Shown here: positions 17,162 to 25,876 of the stretch, one piece after another
Layout: each line of letters opens with the position of its first letter
How positions within the stretch are numbered: position 1 is the first letter of the stretch
Origin: ECT2AJA-044 sp965658225
GTDB taxonomy: Bacteria; Bacteroidota; Bacteroidia; Flavobacteriales; ECT2AJA-044
Direction: 5' to 3'
NCBI GenBank assembly: GCA_965658225.1
Contig: CBFHRK010000003.1
Location: forward strand, 1-64,000
DNA length: 64,000 nt
Translations under genes and position numbers: made by a program
Notes under the pieces: model-generated
What the model was told of the DNA's origin: nothing
The model's input: the letters and a program-made list of their open reading frames with translations, nothing else
Databases searched by the model: none

Positions 17162-17758
17162 CTAGAATCTTAGTCGAATTCCGACAGCAGGAGTATATCC
17201 CGTTTGCCGCGTATAATAGACCTCTGGTCGAACCCGAATGGTTAATTCATCGGAAACGTCGAATTCGTAGAGATGTGCATCGACCATGGCGTCCAAAACA
17301 TTGATCAGGTAAATTCCGGCCGTTAGGACGACTGAAAGATCGCGATTACGCCGGTAAAAGTCGGTCAGCGTAATTAAATTTTCATCCGAATACTGTGGGT
17401 ACTTATCAACCGTCGTAGAATCGCCGTCATTGCGAATGAGATAGGCATCTTTAAATTCATTGTACTGTCGGTTGTTGTCCACAATGAAATAAACACTGGT
17501 TCCGAGCGCAGCGTATATTATAGGAATCTTCCAATACTTCTTGTTGTAGGCTTGTCCCAGTCCAGGAACCAATAGTGAGCGTAAAAGTGCTTTTTTCGGA
17601 GAGTGTTCCGTGACATCCGAATTCATCAATTCATCGGATGAAACGATACGTGTCGAATCATCGGGGAGCGCTCGGTAGAGAGAATCTTGCTGCGCTTTTA
17701 CGGTATTGGTGCAAAGAGTAAGAAGAAAAAACAGAGCTATGTATGCGGGTCGTATCAT
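17162..17758 (-). CDS. DUF5683 domain protein, predicted membrane protein
   Basis: This 198-residue protein has a signal peptide (MIRPAYIALFFLLTLCTNTVKA), then KALLRSLLVPGLGQAYNKKYWKIPIIYAALG, which marks the DUF5683 family, and two further membrane-spanning stretches. The family's function is not known. It is regularly found between parB and dapB in Bacteroidota. Its start overlaps the parB stop by four bases. A decayed palindrome copy (TCCGGCCGTTAGGACG) lies at 17315-17330. Confidence 0.85.
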   Translation of the reverse strand: MIRPAYIALFFLLTLCTNTVKAQQDSLYRALPDDSTRIVSSDELMNSDVTEHSPKKALLRSLLVPGLGQAYNKKYWKIPIIYAALGTSVYFIVDNNRQYNEFKDAYLIRNDGDSTTVDKYPQYSDENLITLTDFYRRNRDLSVVLTAGIYLINVLDAMVDAHLYEFDVSDELTIRVRPEVYYTRQTGYTPAVGIRLRF

Positions 17759-18639
17759 TGACTATTGAGCAGCTCGGCGAGCCGGTCTAACTCTTCATCT
17801 GAGGCAAAATGAAAGATGATTTTTCCTTTTCCGCTGCGATTTCTTTGAATTTCTGTTTTCGCCTTGTACTCCTTCGCCAATTGTTCGTTTACTCTTTGGT
17901 AAGCAAAGGGCAGTGGAGTTTTACCTGTTGAAGGTCGCTTGTCTGTTTTAAGACTTTTAACCCGATCCTCCACTTCACGAACCGAAAGTTTTTGCGCTAT
18001 GGTTTCTTCGTAGAGCGAAAGCTGCACGTCTTCATCTTCCACCCCCAACAAGGCTCTTGCGTGCCCCATGGAGATCATGTTGTCTCGGAGTCCTGCCTGA
18101 ATCAGATCATTTAATTTCAACAATCTGAGGTAATTAGTAATCGTGGATCTCTTTTTACCTACTCGGCCCGACATTTCTTCTTGAGTGAGATTACATTCTT
18201 CGATGAGTCTTTGATAAGACAAACCGATCTCAATCGGATCCATTTCTTGACGTTGAATGTTTTCTACAAGCGCCAGCTCCAACATTGCTTGGTCATTGGC
18301 CAATCGAACGTACGCGGGCACAGACTGGAGTCCGGCCATTTGAGCGGCCAGGTATCTTCGTTGACCGGCGATCAATTCATAATGGCCTTGCTTAACTCTT
18401 CGCACGGTGACGGGCTGAATGACTCCAAGCTGCAAAATTGATGCGGCGAGTTCTTCAAGTTGCTCCGCGTTTATATTCGTACGAGGCTGAAAAGGATTTT
18501 GATGAATTTCGTCTAAAGGAACTTCAGCAATGCCACCCAAAATCTCTTTTTGATGATCCGTATTGCTTTGGATTTCCATTTCAGGTTCCGACAATAGGGC
18601 TGAAAGACCTCTACCTAGTGCTTGCTTTTTTGCGGCCAT
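17755..18639 (-). CDS. parB: Chromosome-partitioning protein ParB
   Basis: This 294-residue DNA-binding CTPase loads on parS sites and recruits condensin and ParA. Visible are the N-terminal ParA-interacting stretch (KKQALGRGLSALL), the Box I motif NPFQPR, the CTP-binding GQRRYLAAQ motif, a helix-turn-helix around NLTQEEMSGRVGKKRSTITN, and a C-terminal dimerisation domain. It begins one base into the parA stop codon. No parS-like site was looked for systematically, and none stands out. Confidence 0.95.
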   Translation of the reverse strand: MAAKKQALGRGLSALLSEPEMEIQSNTDHQKEILGGIAEVPLDEIHQNPFQPRTNINAEQLEELAASILQLGVIQPVTVRRVKQGHYELIAGQRRYLAAQMAGLQSVPAYVRLANDQAMLELALVENIQRQEMDPIEIGLSYQRLIEECNLTQEEMSGRVGKKRSTITNYLRLLKLNDLIQAGLRDNMISMGHARALLGVEDEDVQLSLYEETIAQKLSVREVEDRVKSLKTDKRPSTGKTPLPFAYQRVNEQLAKEYKAKTEIQRNRSGKGKIIFHFASDEELDRLAELLNSQ

Positions 18640-19439
18640 TAACCTTCTGTTTTCTCAAGGGGTTGTTCTTTCCAGTTTTCATTTTTTTCAATGAACTCTC
18701 TGGCAAGGTTCAAGTAATTTACGGCACCAGTGCTTCCGGCGTCATACGTGATAATGGTTTCTCCATAACTCGGTGCTTCTCCCAAACGCACATTTCGTTG
18801 AATGATTGTATCGAATACCATTGTTTGGAAATGCGTTTTTACTTCTTCAACCACTTGATTACTCAAACGGAGGCGAGAGTCGTACATGGTAAGCAATAAT
18901 CCTTCAATATCGAGGCGCGGATTATGAAGTCTTTGAACGCTCTTTATAGTGTTCAGTAATTTTCCGAGTCCTTCAAGTGCAAAGTATTCACATTGAATGG
19001 GCACGAGCACGGAATCTGCCGCGGTTAAGGCGTTTAAAGTGATCAGGCCCAACGAAGGAGCGCAATCAACGACGATGTAATCGTAGTTCTTTTTGATTGA
19101 ATCAAGGGAAATGCGGAGCATCGACTCGCGATCTATTTTATCGACCAATTCTATTTCAACCCCAACGAGGTCGAGATGAGCGGCCATTAGGTCGACATTC
19201 GGACTAGTAGTTGTCATTATGGCTTCCGCTGCGCTTACCTCGTGTTCAAGAACCTGATAAGTTCCAACAAGGGCGTTTTTAGGGTCAAAGCCCATCGCGG
19301 ACGTGGCATTGGCTTGCGGATCTGCGTCTACCAAAAGCACCTTTTGTTCAAGCACACCCAAACACGCCGCTAAATTGACGGCGGTTGTGGTTTTTCCCAC
19401 GCCTCCCTTTTGATTTGCTACTGCGACAATTTTACCCAT
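18639..19439 (-). CDS. parA: Chromosome-partitioning ATPase ParA (Soj)
   Basis: The 266 residues carry the deviant Walker A motif KGGVGKTTT at the N-terminus, the second switch DADPQANAT, and the Walker B-like DYIVVDCAPSLGL. It forms ATP-dependent dimers on the nucleoid that segregate ParB-parS complexes. It is the first gene of the minus-strand run parA-parB-DUF5683-dapB-lepB-wbqC, each junction overlapping or separated by a few bases. It diverges from the DoxX-like gene at 19575, with the promoter region between them. Confidence 0.96.
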   Translation of the reverse strand: MGKIVAVANQKGGVGKTTTAVNLAACLGVLEQKVLLVDADPQANATSAMGFDPKNALVGTYQVLEHEVSAAEAIMTTTSPNVDLMAAHLDLVGVEIELVDKIDRESMLRISLDSIKKNYDYIVVDCAPSLGLITLNALTAADSVLVPIQCEYFALEGLGKLLNTIKSVQRLHNPRLDIEGLLLTMYDSRLRLSNQVVEEVKTHFQTMVFDTIIQRNVRLGEAPSYGETIITYDAGSTGAVNYLNLAREFIEKNENWKEQPLEKTEG

Positions 19440-19574
19440 AATTTCGTTCCATTAGGCTCTTTAATGCCCTCTTCAAAGTACCGGAATTCGCCACAAATAG
19501 TCCTTATGACTCCCTTTTTTTTATCAACAGGATATTATTTGGTAACTTCCCTAAATAACCTAACCTCTCTGTAT

Positions 19575-20021
19575 ATGCTCAATTATTTACTCATTTTAGA
19601 CATTGGAGGAAATTCTGCTCCAGCCTTTTTTCAAGAAACCATCATTATCCAGATCCTGGTAGCTTCCTTTTTAGGGATTCTATTTATGGAGTCAGGAACC
19701 GATAAAATCTTTGATTGGAAAGGGAACATAGAATTTTTGAAAGGACATTTCGATGAAACGGGCTTTAGAGAGCTCGTTCCGTTTTTGTTAGGTGTAGTCG
19801 CGCTGGTTGAATTAGCGGCCGGACTCCTATCCTCACTCGGAGTGATTCAATTGATTTTTTACGCAGATAACACCTATGCTTTCTATGGAGCGGCGGTGTC
19901 TGCCTTGGCATTAATCATGTTGTTCTTCGGGCAAAGAATTGCCAAAGACTATAAAGGAGCGGCAACTTTGGCAACTTATTTCTTATTAACTCTGGTCGGA
20001 ATGTTCCTATTGAATTATTAG
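19575..20021 (+). CDS. DoxX-like four-helix membrane protein
   Basis: From the ATG at 19575 this is 148 residues with four predicted membrane helices: TIIIQILVASFLGILFMESG, a helix around FLLGVVALVELAAGLL, FYGAAVSALALIMLFF and LATYFLLTLVGMFLLNY. The ESGTDKIFDWKGNIEFLKGHF stretch matches DoxX family proteins of Bacteroidota. DoxX was first described as part of a thiosulfate:quinone oxidoreductase, but the role of these relatives is unknown. The frame is open upstream to 19410, overlapping parA; the shorter form is preferred because the extension is not membrane-like and would run through the divergent promoter region. Confidence 0.75.
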   Translation: MLNYLLILDIGGNSAPAFFQETIIIQILVASFLGILFMESGTDKIFDWKGNIEFLKGHFDETGFRELVPFLLGVVALVELAAGLLSSLGVIQLIFYADNTYAFYGAAVSALALIMLFFGQRIAKDYKGAATLATYFLLTLVGMFLLNY

Positions 20022-20076
20022 TCAGAAGTGTGATTTTAACATTTATGAACACGCTTTATTATTTTAATGTTAATTG

Positions 20077-20084
20077 TATATTTG
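20077..20084 (+). promoter_or_regulatory. -7 promoter box TATATTTG
   Basis: Perfect TAnnTTTG, 31 bases upstream of the ATG at 20116; it supports that start for the metalloprotease. Confidence 0.7.
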
Positions 20085-20115
20085 GCCAACTGGCTACAAA
20101 AACTATACTGCTACT

Positions 20116-22215
20116 ATGAAGAAAATATTACTATTGGTCGCCCTCGCGGGCGGATTTTTAGCATCGGCCCAATCAACTCAAACCGTACAACGGTGCGGGT
20201 CCGATGAGCACTACGAGTTTCTAAAACAGAATTATCCTGATTTTGTAGAGCAACGCGAACAGCTTTTTGCAAATAACTTGCGCAGAACTTCAACAGGTGA
20301 TTCAGTTATCCGTATTCCTGTGGTTTGGCACATAAATCACTCCTATGGTTCCGAGAATATTTCTAAAGCCCGAATTTTGGGAGAAATGGCGCGTGTTAAT
20401 GAGTACTATGCTCGTTTGAATGCCGATACAAGTCTCGTTAATCCTGCATTCCAGGAAATCATAGGGAAAGCAAACATTGAGTTTGTTTTAGCATCGAAGG
20501 ATCCGGCTGGAAATTGCACAGACGGTATCAATCGCATCCCAACAAATGAAACAGAAAATGGAGATATATGGTCGAAGGTAGAGCAATGGCCTGCTGATCG
20601 TTATTTGAACATTCATACCGCTAAAGTTGCTGGATCTGGAGGCTCTAGTGGACCTGGGACAATTGTACTTGCTTACGCAACTTTCCCTGGTACAGCTGGC
20701 TGGCGTGATGGAGTAATGTCAAGAGCGGATGCCATATTCGGTGGAAGTTTTGATGATGGAGCAACTATTAACCATGAAATAGGTCATTATTTAGCGCTAC
20801 CACACCCATGGGGTAGCGGGCAAGTTCAGACAGCCTGTGGAGATGATGGTATCGAAGATACTCCAGAAACTCAAGGTGCCATCGGTGCGGGTTCATGTAA
20901 CCCTCGTGATATATGTAATCCAGGAGTCCAAGAAAATGCACAGAACATTATGGACTATGGAGCGGGATGTGGCTATATGTTCACTGAAGGGCAAACGGAG
21001 GTTATGAGAGCCCAGGTGACAGATATCGGAACACGAAGAACACTTTCTGCTCAGAGTAACTTGGCTTGGACGGGTATTGACGGTTCTGGACCAGCAGAAT
21101 GTGCTCCGGTTCCCGATTTTCACGTAAATCAAAACTTCACTTGTGTTGGGAACAGCGTATCCTTTTCAGACGATAGCTACCGTGCAGCAGTAACGAGCTA
21201 TAGTTGGACATTCCAAGATGGAAATCCAGCAACTTCAACTTCTGCCAATCCGAGCGTTACATTCTCTTCTCCAGGATGGAAAGAAGTTACTTTAACAGTG
21301 ACGAATGCCCAGGGATCCAACACAATCACGAAAACAAACGAAATTCACGTTTCTCCAACTTGGGCGCCATTCGCCGCAACCTATGTAGAAAGCTTTGAAG
21401 ATGAAAAAGCATATTGGTGGAGAGTCTTTAACTTCTTGGATAATGAGCAAGAATTCGAGCGCACCTTTAAAGGAGCAAGTGACGGATCGCACTCTATGAT
21501 GCTAAAGAACTACAAGAATACAGAAGGTAACGGGGGTCCTCCCGATCCAGATTTCTTCTATAATTTCAGATTAGGAGAAAGAGAAGACGTGTTGGTTTCA
21601 CCAGCCTATGATTTGTCTTTGATGCAATCTGGAGAATTCGTATTTGATTATTCTTATGCGACCAACGCGGCAACACTGAGCGATTTAAGTGCTGCTTTAA
21701 GAGTTAAAGTATCTACAAACTGCGGTCAAACATGGACGACACGTAAAACCATTGACGGTGCTGATTTAGTATCGGCAGGTAATTTTGCCGGTGCCAACTT
21801 TGTTCCGACAATGGCGTCGCAATGGGCCACAGAATCGTTTAACCTTTCTTTCCTGAGCGGTACCCCCAACGTAATGATCATGTTTGAGTTTATCTCGGAT
21901 GATAACAGCAATAACTTATTTATTGATAACATCCGAATCGATGGTACTATCTCGGTAGACGAAAATGAATTGCAAGCTACCGGGATAAATGTATACCCGA
22001 ATCCAGCTTCAGATCGTTTGTTTATTGATGTGCCAACGATCAACGGGAATGAAACACTGTTGGTTTTCAATACGGCCGGACAAGTAGTTCTAGAGCGTGC
22101 GATTACTTTAAATGACAGTGAAATTGCTATTGACGTAGCTGATTGGGCGAAAGGTATTTACCATGTACAATGGGTAACACCAAGCCAAGTATTGCAGTCA
22201 AAATTCGTTCACTAA
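20116..22215 (+). CDS. Secreted M43 (cytophagalysin-like) zinc metalloprotease, T9SS client
   Basis: From the ATG at 20116 the product is 699 residues: a signal peptide (MKKILLLVALAGGFLASAQ), a peptidase domain with the extended zinc motif HEIGHYLALPHPWG (HExxHxxGxxH-like, His third ligand) near residue 222 and a Met-turn region NIMDYGAGCGYMF, a PKD domain (YSWTFQDGNPA), a beta-sandwich domain, and a type A sorting domain (VYPNPASDRLFIDV, VFNTAGQVV, ending QSKFVH). M43 enzymes of this type are secreted proteases that often cleave extracellular proteins. It is monocistronic, with its own promoter and terminator. Confidence 0.92.
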   Translation: MKKILLLVALAGGFLASAQSTQTVQRCGSDEHYEFLKQNYPDFVEQREQLFANNLRRTSTGDSVIRIPVVWHINHSYGSENISKARILGEMARVNEYYARLNADTSLVNPAFQEIIGKANIEFVLASKDPAGNCTDGINRIPTNETENGDIWSKVEQWPADRYLNIHTAKVAGSGGSSGPGTIVLAYATFPGTAGWRDGVMSRADAIFGGSFDDGATINHEIGHYLALPHPWGSGQVQTACGDDGIEDTPETQGAIGAGSCNPRDICNPGVQENAQNIMDYGAGCGYMFTEGQTEVMRAQVTDIGTRRTLSAQSNLAWTGIDGSGPAECAPVPDFHVNQNFTCVGNSVSFSDDSYRAAVTSYSWTFQDGNPATSTSANPSVTFSSPGWKEVTLTVTNAQGSNTITKTNEIHVSPTWAPFAATYVESFEDEKAYWWRVFNFLDNEQEFERTFKGASDGSHSMMLKNYKNTEGNGGPPDPDFFYNFRLGEREDVLVSPAYDLSLMQSGEFVFDYSYATNAATLSDLSAALRVKVSTNCGQTWTTRKTIDGADLVSAGNFAGANFVPTMASQWATESFNLSFLSGTPNVMIMFEFISDDNSNNLFIDNIRIDGTISVDENELQATGINVYPNPASDRLFIDVPTINGNETLLVFNTAGQVVLERAITLNDSEIAIDVADWAKGIYHVQWVTPSQVLQSKFVH

Positions 22216-22236
22216 GAAATTAGAATTTATAGTTTT

Positions 22237-22270
22237 AAAAGTCCCGCAATGTTTGTGGGACTTTTTTTTT
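22237..22270 (+). terminator. Rho-independent terminator
   Basis: The stem AAAAGTCCCGCAA / TTGTGGGACTTTT is followed by Ts after the metalloprotease stop. Confidence 0.92.
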
Positions 22271-22354
22271 GATCTCGTGAACCATTTCGCAAAACAGATA
22301 GTTATTTAGATCACGAGTAGATATACTCATGGTTAAATAGGTTTTGATTTACGC

Positions 22355-22389
22355 GAAAGCCCCGATAGATGTCATCTACCGGGGCTTTC
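22355..22389 (-). terminator. Long hairpin, probable terminator of the PUR-domain gene
   Basis: A long near-perfect stem (GAAAGCCCCG.TAGATG with its complement) lies between the convergent metalloprotease and PUR genes. T-tracts on both sides are weak, so it may stop transcription from either direction. Confidence 0.6.
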
Positions 22390-22425
22390 AACTTTTTAGG
22401 AGCCTGAGTCTAATTGAACTCGAAA

Positions 22426-22815
22426 TTAAATATCCTCAAAGCGAACGTCGGTAAATTTGTTGCCGACTTGTTCTTCTTCCATTTCATTTGTATTGGTAAC
22501 TACAGGATATACACGCTCGCTCCCTGAAATCGCCTCATTTCCTTCAATTATCTCCGATCCTTTTTCCTGGACAACAAAATCCGTTGTTTCATTTAAAAGA
22601 GCCTTGAACCCTTCAAAATCTTCTTTGTATAAATAGATTTTGTGTTTCTTATAATGAAACGATCCGTTGTCATTCGTAAACTTTTTACTTTCCGTAATCG
22701 TCAAGTAATAATCGTTCGCCCGAGTTGCGCGGACGTCGAAGAAATAGGTTCTTCTTCCAGCGCGAAGCGCTTTGGAGTAAATATCGTCTTGCTCTTGGTA
22801 ATCCTGTCCTTCCAT
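22426..22815 (-). CDS. PUR family nucleic-acid-binding protein (DUF3276)
   Basis: This 129-residue protein (ATG at 22815) matches DUF3276, a PUR-alpha-like domain: IYSKALRAGRRTYFFDVRATRANDYYLTITESKKF, then KHKIYLYKEDFEGF. PUR domains bind single-stranded DNA or RNA; the Borrelia homologue BpuR is a DNA/RNA regulator. The role in Bacteroidota is not established. The frame is open to 22851, but the -7 box at 22845-22852 lies inside that extension, so the shorter start is chosen. The C-terminus is acidic and low complexity. Confidence 0.85.
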   Translation of the reverse strand: MEGQDYQEQDDIYSKALRAGRRTYFFDVRATRANDYYLTITESKKFTNDNGSFHYKKHKIYLYKEDFEGFKALLNETTDFVVQEKGSEIIEGNEAISGSERVYPVVTNTNEMEEEQVGNKFTDVRFEDI

Positions 22816-22844
22816 TCGGTTTGGGTAAATCGTTAGGTCTATTA

Positions 22845-22852
22845 CAAACATA
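22845..22852 (-). promoter_or_regulatory. -7 promoter box TATGTTTG
   Basis: Perfect TAnnTTTG on the minus strand, 29 bases upstream of the PUR start at 22815. Confidence 0.65.
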
Positions 22853-22882
22853 ACAAAATACTCAAAAACCCCTTTTTCAACT

Positions 22883-24661
22883 TCAGGGATCGACTACTGC
22901 CTCTTCTAGGAGTTGTCTTTCGTGCAGATCAGCGTAGTAGCCATTTTTCGATAGAAGCTCTTCGTGACTACCTTCTTCAATAATGGAGCCCTGGTCGAGC
23001 ACAATGATTTTGTCTACGTGGCGAACGGAACTTACTCGATGCGATATAATTACGGTGGTTTTGCCGTCCATAATCCGCTTCAAGTTGTTTAGGATGTTTT
23101 CTTCCGTTTGCGTATCGACCGCCGACAAGCAATCATCGAAAATGAGAATCGTCGGATTCTTTATTATGGCTCTTGCAATAGAGACTCGTTGTTTTTGTCC
23201 ACCCGATAGGGTGACACCGCGTTCGCCAACCTTGGTTTCAAATCCGTTGGGAAATTCAATAATGTTTCGATAAACATCGGCGTCCTTAGCAGCTTGCTCC
23301 ACGCTATTTTTGTCGTCCGATTTAAGTCCAAAGGCTATGTTATTCGCCAGTGTATCTGAAAATAAGTAGCCTTCTTGCGGAACGTAACCAATGCTCGTTC
23401 TGAGGTCGTTTAAATTGATTTCACTAGCGTTATTATTGTCTACAAGTACGCGACCTTCGGTCGGATCGTAAAGCCTTCCGATTAGACTGGCAATTGTGGA
23501 TTTTCCCGAACCTGTTTTCCCAACAATGGCCAAAGAATGGCCCGGCTCAATTTTGAAACTGATATCATTTAATGCACGAATACCACTATCCGGATACGTG
23601 AAACTCACTTTTTCGAATTCAATGGCTCCCGATATCTCTGTTGGCTCTTGGGTTGGATTCTGAATTTCGGGTTCAATATGAAGGAATTCATTTATCCGAA
23701 CTTGAGAGGCCGCAGCGCGCTGAACAATACTTGTAACCCAACCCAATGATGCCACAGGCCAAGTGAGCATATTTACATAAATCACGAACTCAGCAATGTT
23801 ACCGGTCGTTATTTTCCCTTCAATGGACAAGCGACCTCCAATATAAATGGTGAGTAAGGTGCTCAATCCAATAAGCAAAATCATCAATGGAAAGAATAAC
23901 GCATTTACTTTGACCAGCTCTAGCGAACGGTCTCTATATTCCAATGCCTCCGTATCGAAATGGGCCGCCGAGTTCTTTTCACGTGCATACGATTTGATTA
24001 CCCTTACTCCTGAAAAGTTTTCTTGAACAAAGGTCGAAAGTGCTGATAGTTGCCGTTGAACCCGTTCGGACCGAATATTAATTTCTTTGGAAACGTAATA
24101 TATGGCGACTGAAAGAATAGGCATGGGCAACAAGGCGTAAATCGTCAATTCTACATTAACCATTAACATAGAGCCAATAACGAGAACTAATTGGGAGATC
24201 ACGTTGATCGTATACATGACGGCCGGTCCAATATACATGCGCACTTGACCAACATCTTCACTAATCCGGTTCATCAGATCACCGGTGCTGTTGCGCTTGT
24301 AAAAAGCAATCGAAAGTGCTTGGTACTGATTGTAGATTTCGTTCTTTAAATCAAATTCAATGAACCGAGACATTACGATGATGGTTTGCCGCATGAAGAA
24401 CATGAATAAACCTTGGGCAAGGGCAGTTCCAATGACTATTAAACCATAGGTGAGAAGTGTTTTTTGGAGGGTCCCCAGGTCGGTTTCGAGTGCGTTTTCC
24501 TGGAACGACTTAATCGCTTCGCCCACGGTATCAAAGCCTTTTCGGACCATTCGCGCGGGCACTAGGGAGAAAATATTTGCAACGATCACAAAGCAAATGC
24601 CAATTAAAAATCGCCACTTGTACTTGAGGAAGTATTTATTGAGATAGGCGAGTGCCTTCAT
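22883..24661 (-). CDS. ABC exporter, fused permease and ATPase (MsbA/multidrug type)
   Basis: The 592 residues form one half-transporter: an N-terminal six-helix type IV exporter domain (residues ~1-310) and a C-terminal ATPase with Walker A GKTGSGKST, signature LSGGQKQR, and H-loop TTVIISHR. The Walker B is ILIFDDCLSAVD, with Asp in place of the usual catalytic Glu; this occurs in several exporter subfamilies, often in the degenerate site of heterodimers. A partner gene is not adjacent, so homodimer or heterodimer cannot be decided. Substrate is unknown; lipids or hydrophobic compounds are usual. Confidence 0.92.
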   Translation of the reverse strand: MKALAYLNKYFLKYKWRFLIGICFVIVANIFSLVPARMVRKGFDTVGEAIKSFQENALETDLGTLQKTLLTYGLIVIGTALAQGLFMFFMRQTIIVMSRFIEFDLKNEIYNQYQALSIAFYKRNSTGDLMNRISEDVGQVRMYIGPAVMYTINVISQLVLVIGSMLMVNVELTIYALLPMPILSVAIYYVSKEINIRSERVQRQLSALSTFVQENFSGVRVIKSYAREKNSAAHFDTEALEYRDRSLELVKVNALFFPLMILLIGLSTLLTIYIGGRLSIEGKITTGNIAEFVIYVNMLTWPVASLGWVTSIVQRAAASQVRINEFLHIEPEIQNPTQEPTEISGAIEFEKVSFTYPDSGIRALNDISFKIEPGHSLAIVGKTGSGKSTIASLIGRLYDPTEGRVLVDNNNASEINLNDLRTSIGYVPQEGYLFSDTLANNIAFGLKSDDKNSVEQAAKDADVYRNIIEFPNGFETKVGERGVTLSGGQKQRVSIARAIIKNPTILIFDDCLSAVDTQTEENILNNLKRIMDGKTTVIISHRVSSVRHVDKIIVLDQGSIIEEGSHEELLSKNGYYADLHERQLLEEAVVDP

Positions 24662-24689
24662 AAGGTTTGTAATCGATTGAAAATAGGGT

Positions 24690-24697
24690 TAGTTTTG
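24690..24697 (+). promoter_or_regulatory. -7 promoter box TAGTTTTG
   Basis: Perfect TAnnTTTG, 82 bases upstream of the leucine dehydrogenase ATG at 24780 and the only good match in the divergent region. Confidence 0.5.
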
Positions 24698-24779
24698 CAC
24701 GGCTTTTCTGCGCCATCATGAACGTTTGTTAAACGCGCACGACACAAGGAACAGCATACTACACAAAAAGATCAAAGGT

Positions 24780-25871
24780 ATGAAGAATTTAACGCAAGAA
24801 GTGGTCACAGACCGCGATGGTGAGTTGGTATTCGGCCGAATCGACCGCATGGGTCACGAACAGGTGGTGTTCGGAAGGGATGAAGAAACAGGTTTGAAAA
24901 CCATCATTGGAATTCACAGCACAGTCTTAGGACCAGCCCTCGGAGGTACACGCATGTGGAACTATAATAACGAAGGTGAAGCGTTACAGGATGTACTGAG
25001 ATTGAGTCGCGGTATGACTTTTAAAGCCGCTATTTCTGGATTGGAATTGGGAGGCGGTAAGGCCGTAATCATTGGAGATGCATCCACGCAAAAGACAGAC
25101 GCATTGATGCGTAAATTCGGATCATTCGTAGATAGTCTCGGCGGAAAATATATTACTGCTGAAGACGTGGGAATGACCACCCATGACATGGAAGTAGTGA
25201 AAAGCGTTACTGACCACGTTACGGGAATTCCGGAATCAATGGGAGGGAGTGGAAACCCTTCACCTGTTACCGCATACGGCGTATTTATGGGACTTAAGGC
25301 AGCGGCGAAGTACAAGTGGGGAACAGATAATCTTCAAGGAAAGAAAGTATTGGTTCAAGGAATCGGCGCCGTGGGTCAAAATGTTGTGAAGCACTTGACA
25401 AATGAAGGAGCGGAAGTAACAATCACGGATATTCACGAAGATAAGTTGGCGAAAGTTGCTCAAGAATACGGCTCATCGGTTTTGATGGGCGATGATGTGT
25501 ATGATCTTGATATGGATATTTACGCTCCATGCGCATTAGGAGCCACGGTAAATGATGAAACCATTCATCGATTGAAATGCGCTATAATTGCTGGAGCGGC
25601 CAATAATCAGTTAGCTGAAGAAAAAAGGCATGGTGAAATGCTCCGTGAATTAGGTATTATTTACGCGCCCGACTTTTTAATTAATGCGGGTGGGTTAATC
25701 AACGTTTATTCTGAGATAAAACATTTTGATCGACAAGAAGCTTTGAGAAGAACTGAGGAGATTTATAATGTGACTTTAGAAATTTTAAACTTTGCCGAGA
25801 AGAAGGAGATTCCAACGGCACAGGCAGCTTTGGAAATTGCTCAAAAAAGAATTGACGATCACCGTAATTAA
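24780..25871 (+). CDS. Leucine (Leu/Phe/Val) dehydrogenase
   Basis: The 363 residues match the branched-chain amino-acid dehydrogenases: substrate domain with GPALGGTRMWNY, catalytic lysine in GLELGGGKAVI, and a C-terminal Rossmann domain with VLVQGIGAVGQNVV and the NNQLAEE stretch. It catalyses NAD+-dependent oxidative deamination of leucine or valine to 2-oxo acids. The frame extends to 24726 but the ATG at 24780 gives the expected N-terminus. nusB follows five bases after the stop, so the two may be co-transcribed. Confidence 0.92.
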   Translation: MKNLTQEVVTDRDGELVFGRIDRMGHEQVVFGRDEETGLKTIIGIHSTVLGPALGGTRMWNYNNEGEALQDVLRLSRGMTFKAAISGLELGGGKAVIIGDASTQKTDALMRKFGSFVDSLGGKYITAEDVGMTTHDMEVVKSVTDHVTGIPESMGGSGNPSPVTAYGVFMGLKAAAKYKWGTDNLQGKKVLVQGIGAVGQNVVKHLTNEGAEVTITDIHEDKLAKVAQEYGSSVLMGDDVYDLDMDIYAPCALGATVNDETIHRLKCAIIAGAANNQLAEEKRHGEMLRELGIIYAPDFLINAGGLINVYSEIKHFDRQEALRRTEEIYNVTLEILNFAEKKEIPTAQAALEIAQKRIDDHRN

Positions 25872-25876
25872 TAACT

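Noticed and set aside
19410..19574. A longer N-terminus of the DoxX-like protein
   Set aside because: It overlaps parA and the divergent promoter region and lacks membrane or signal character.
22355..22389. A riboswitch or regulatory RNA in the 22.2-22.4 kb intergenic region
   Set aside because: It is a simple long hairpin between two convergent genes, best explained as a terminator.
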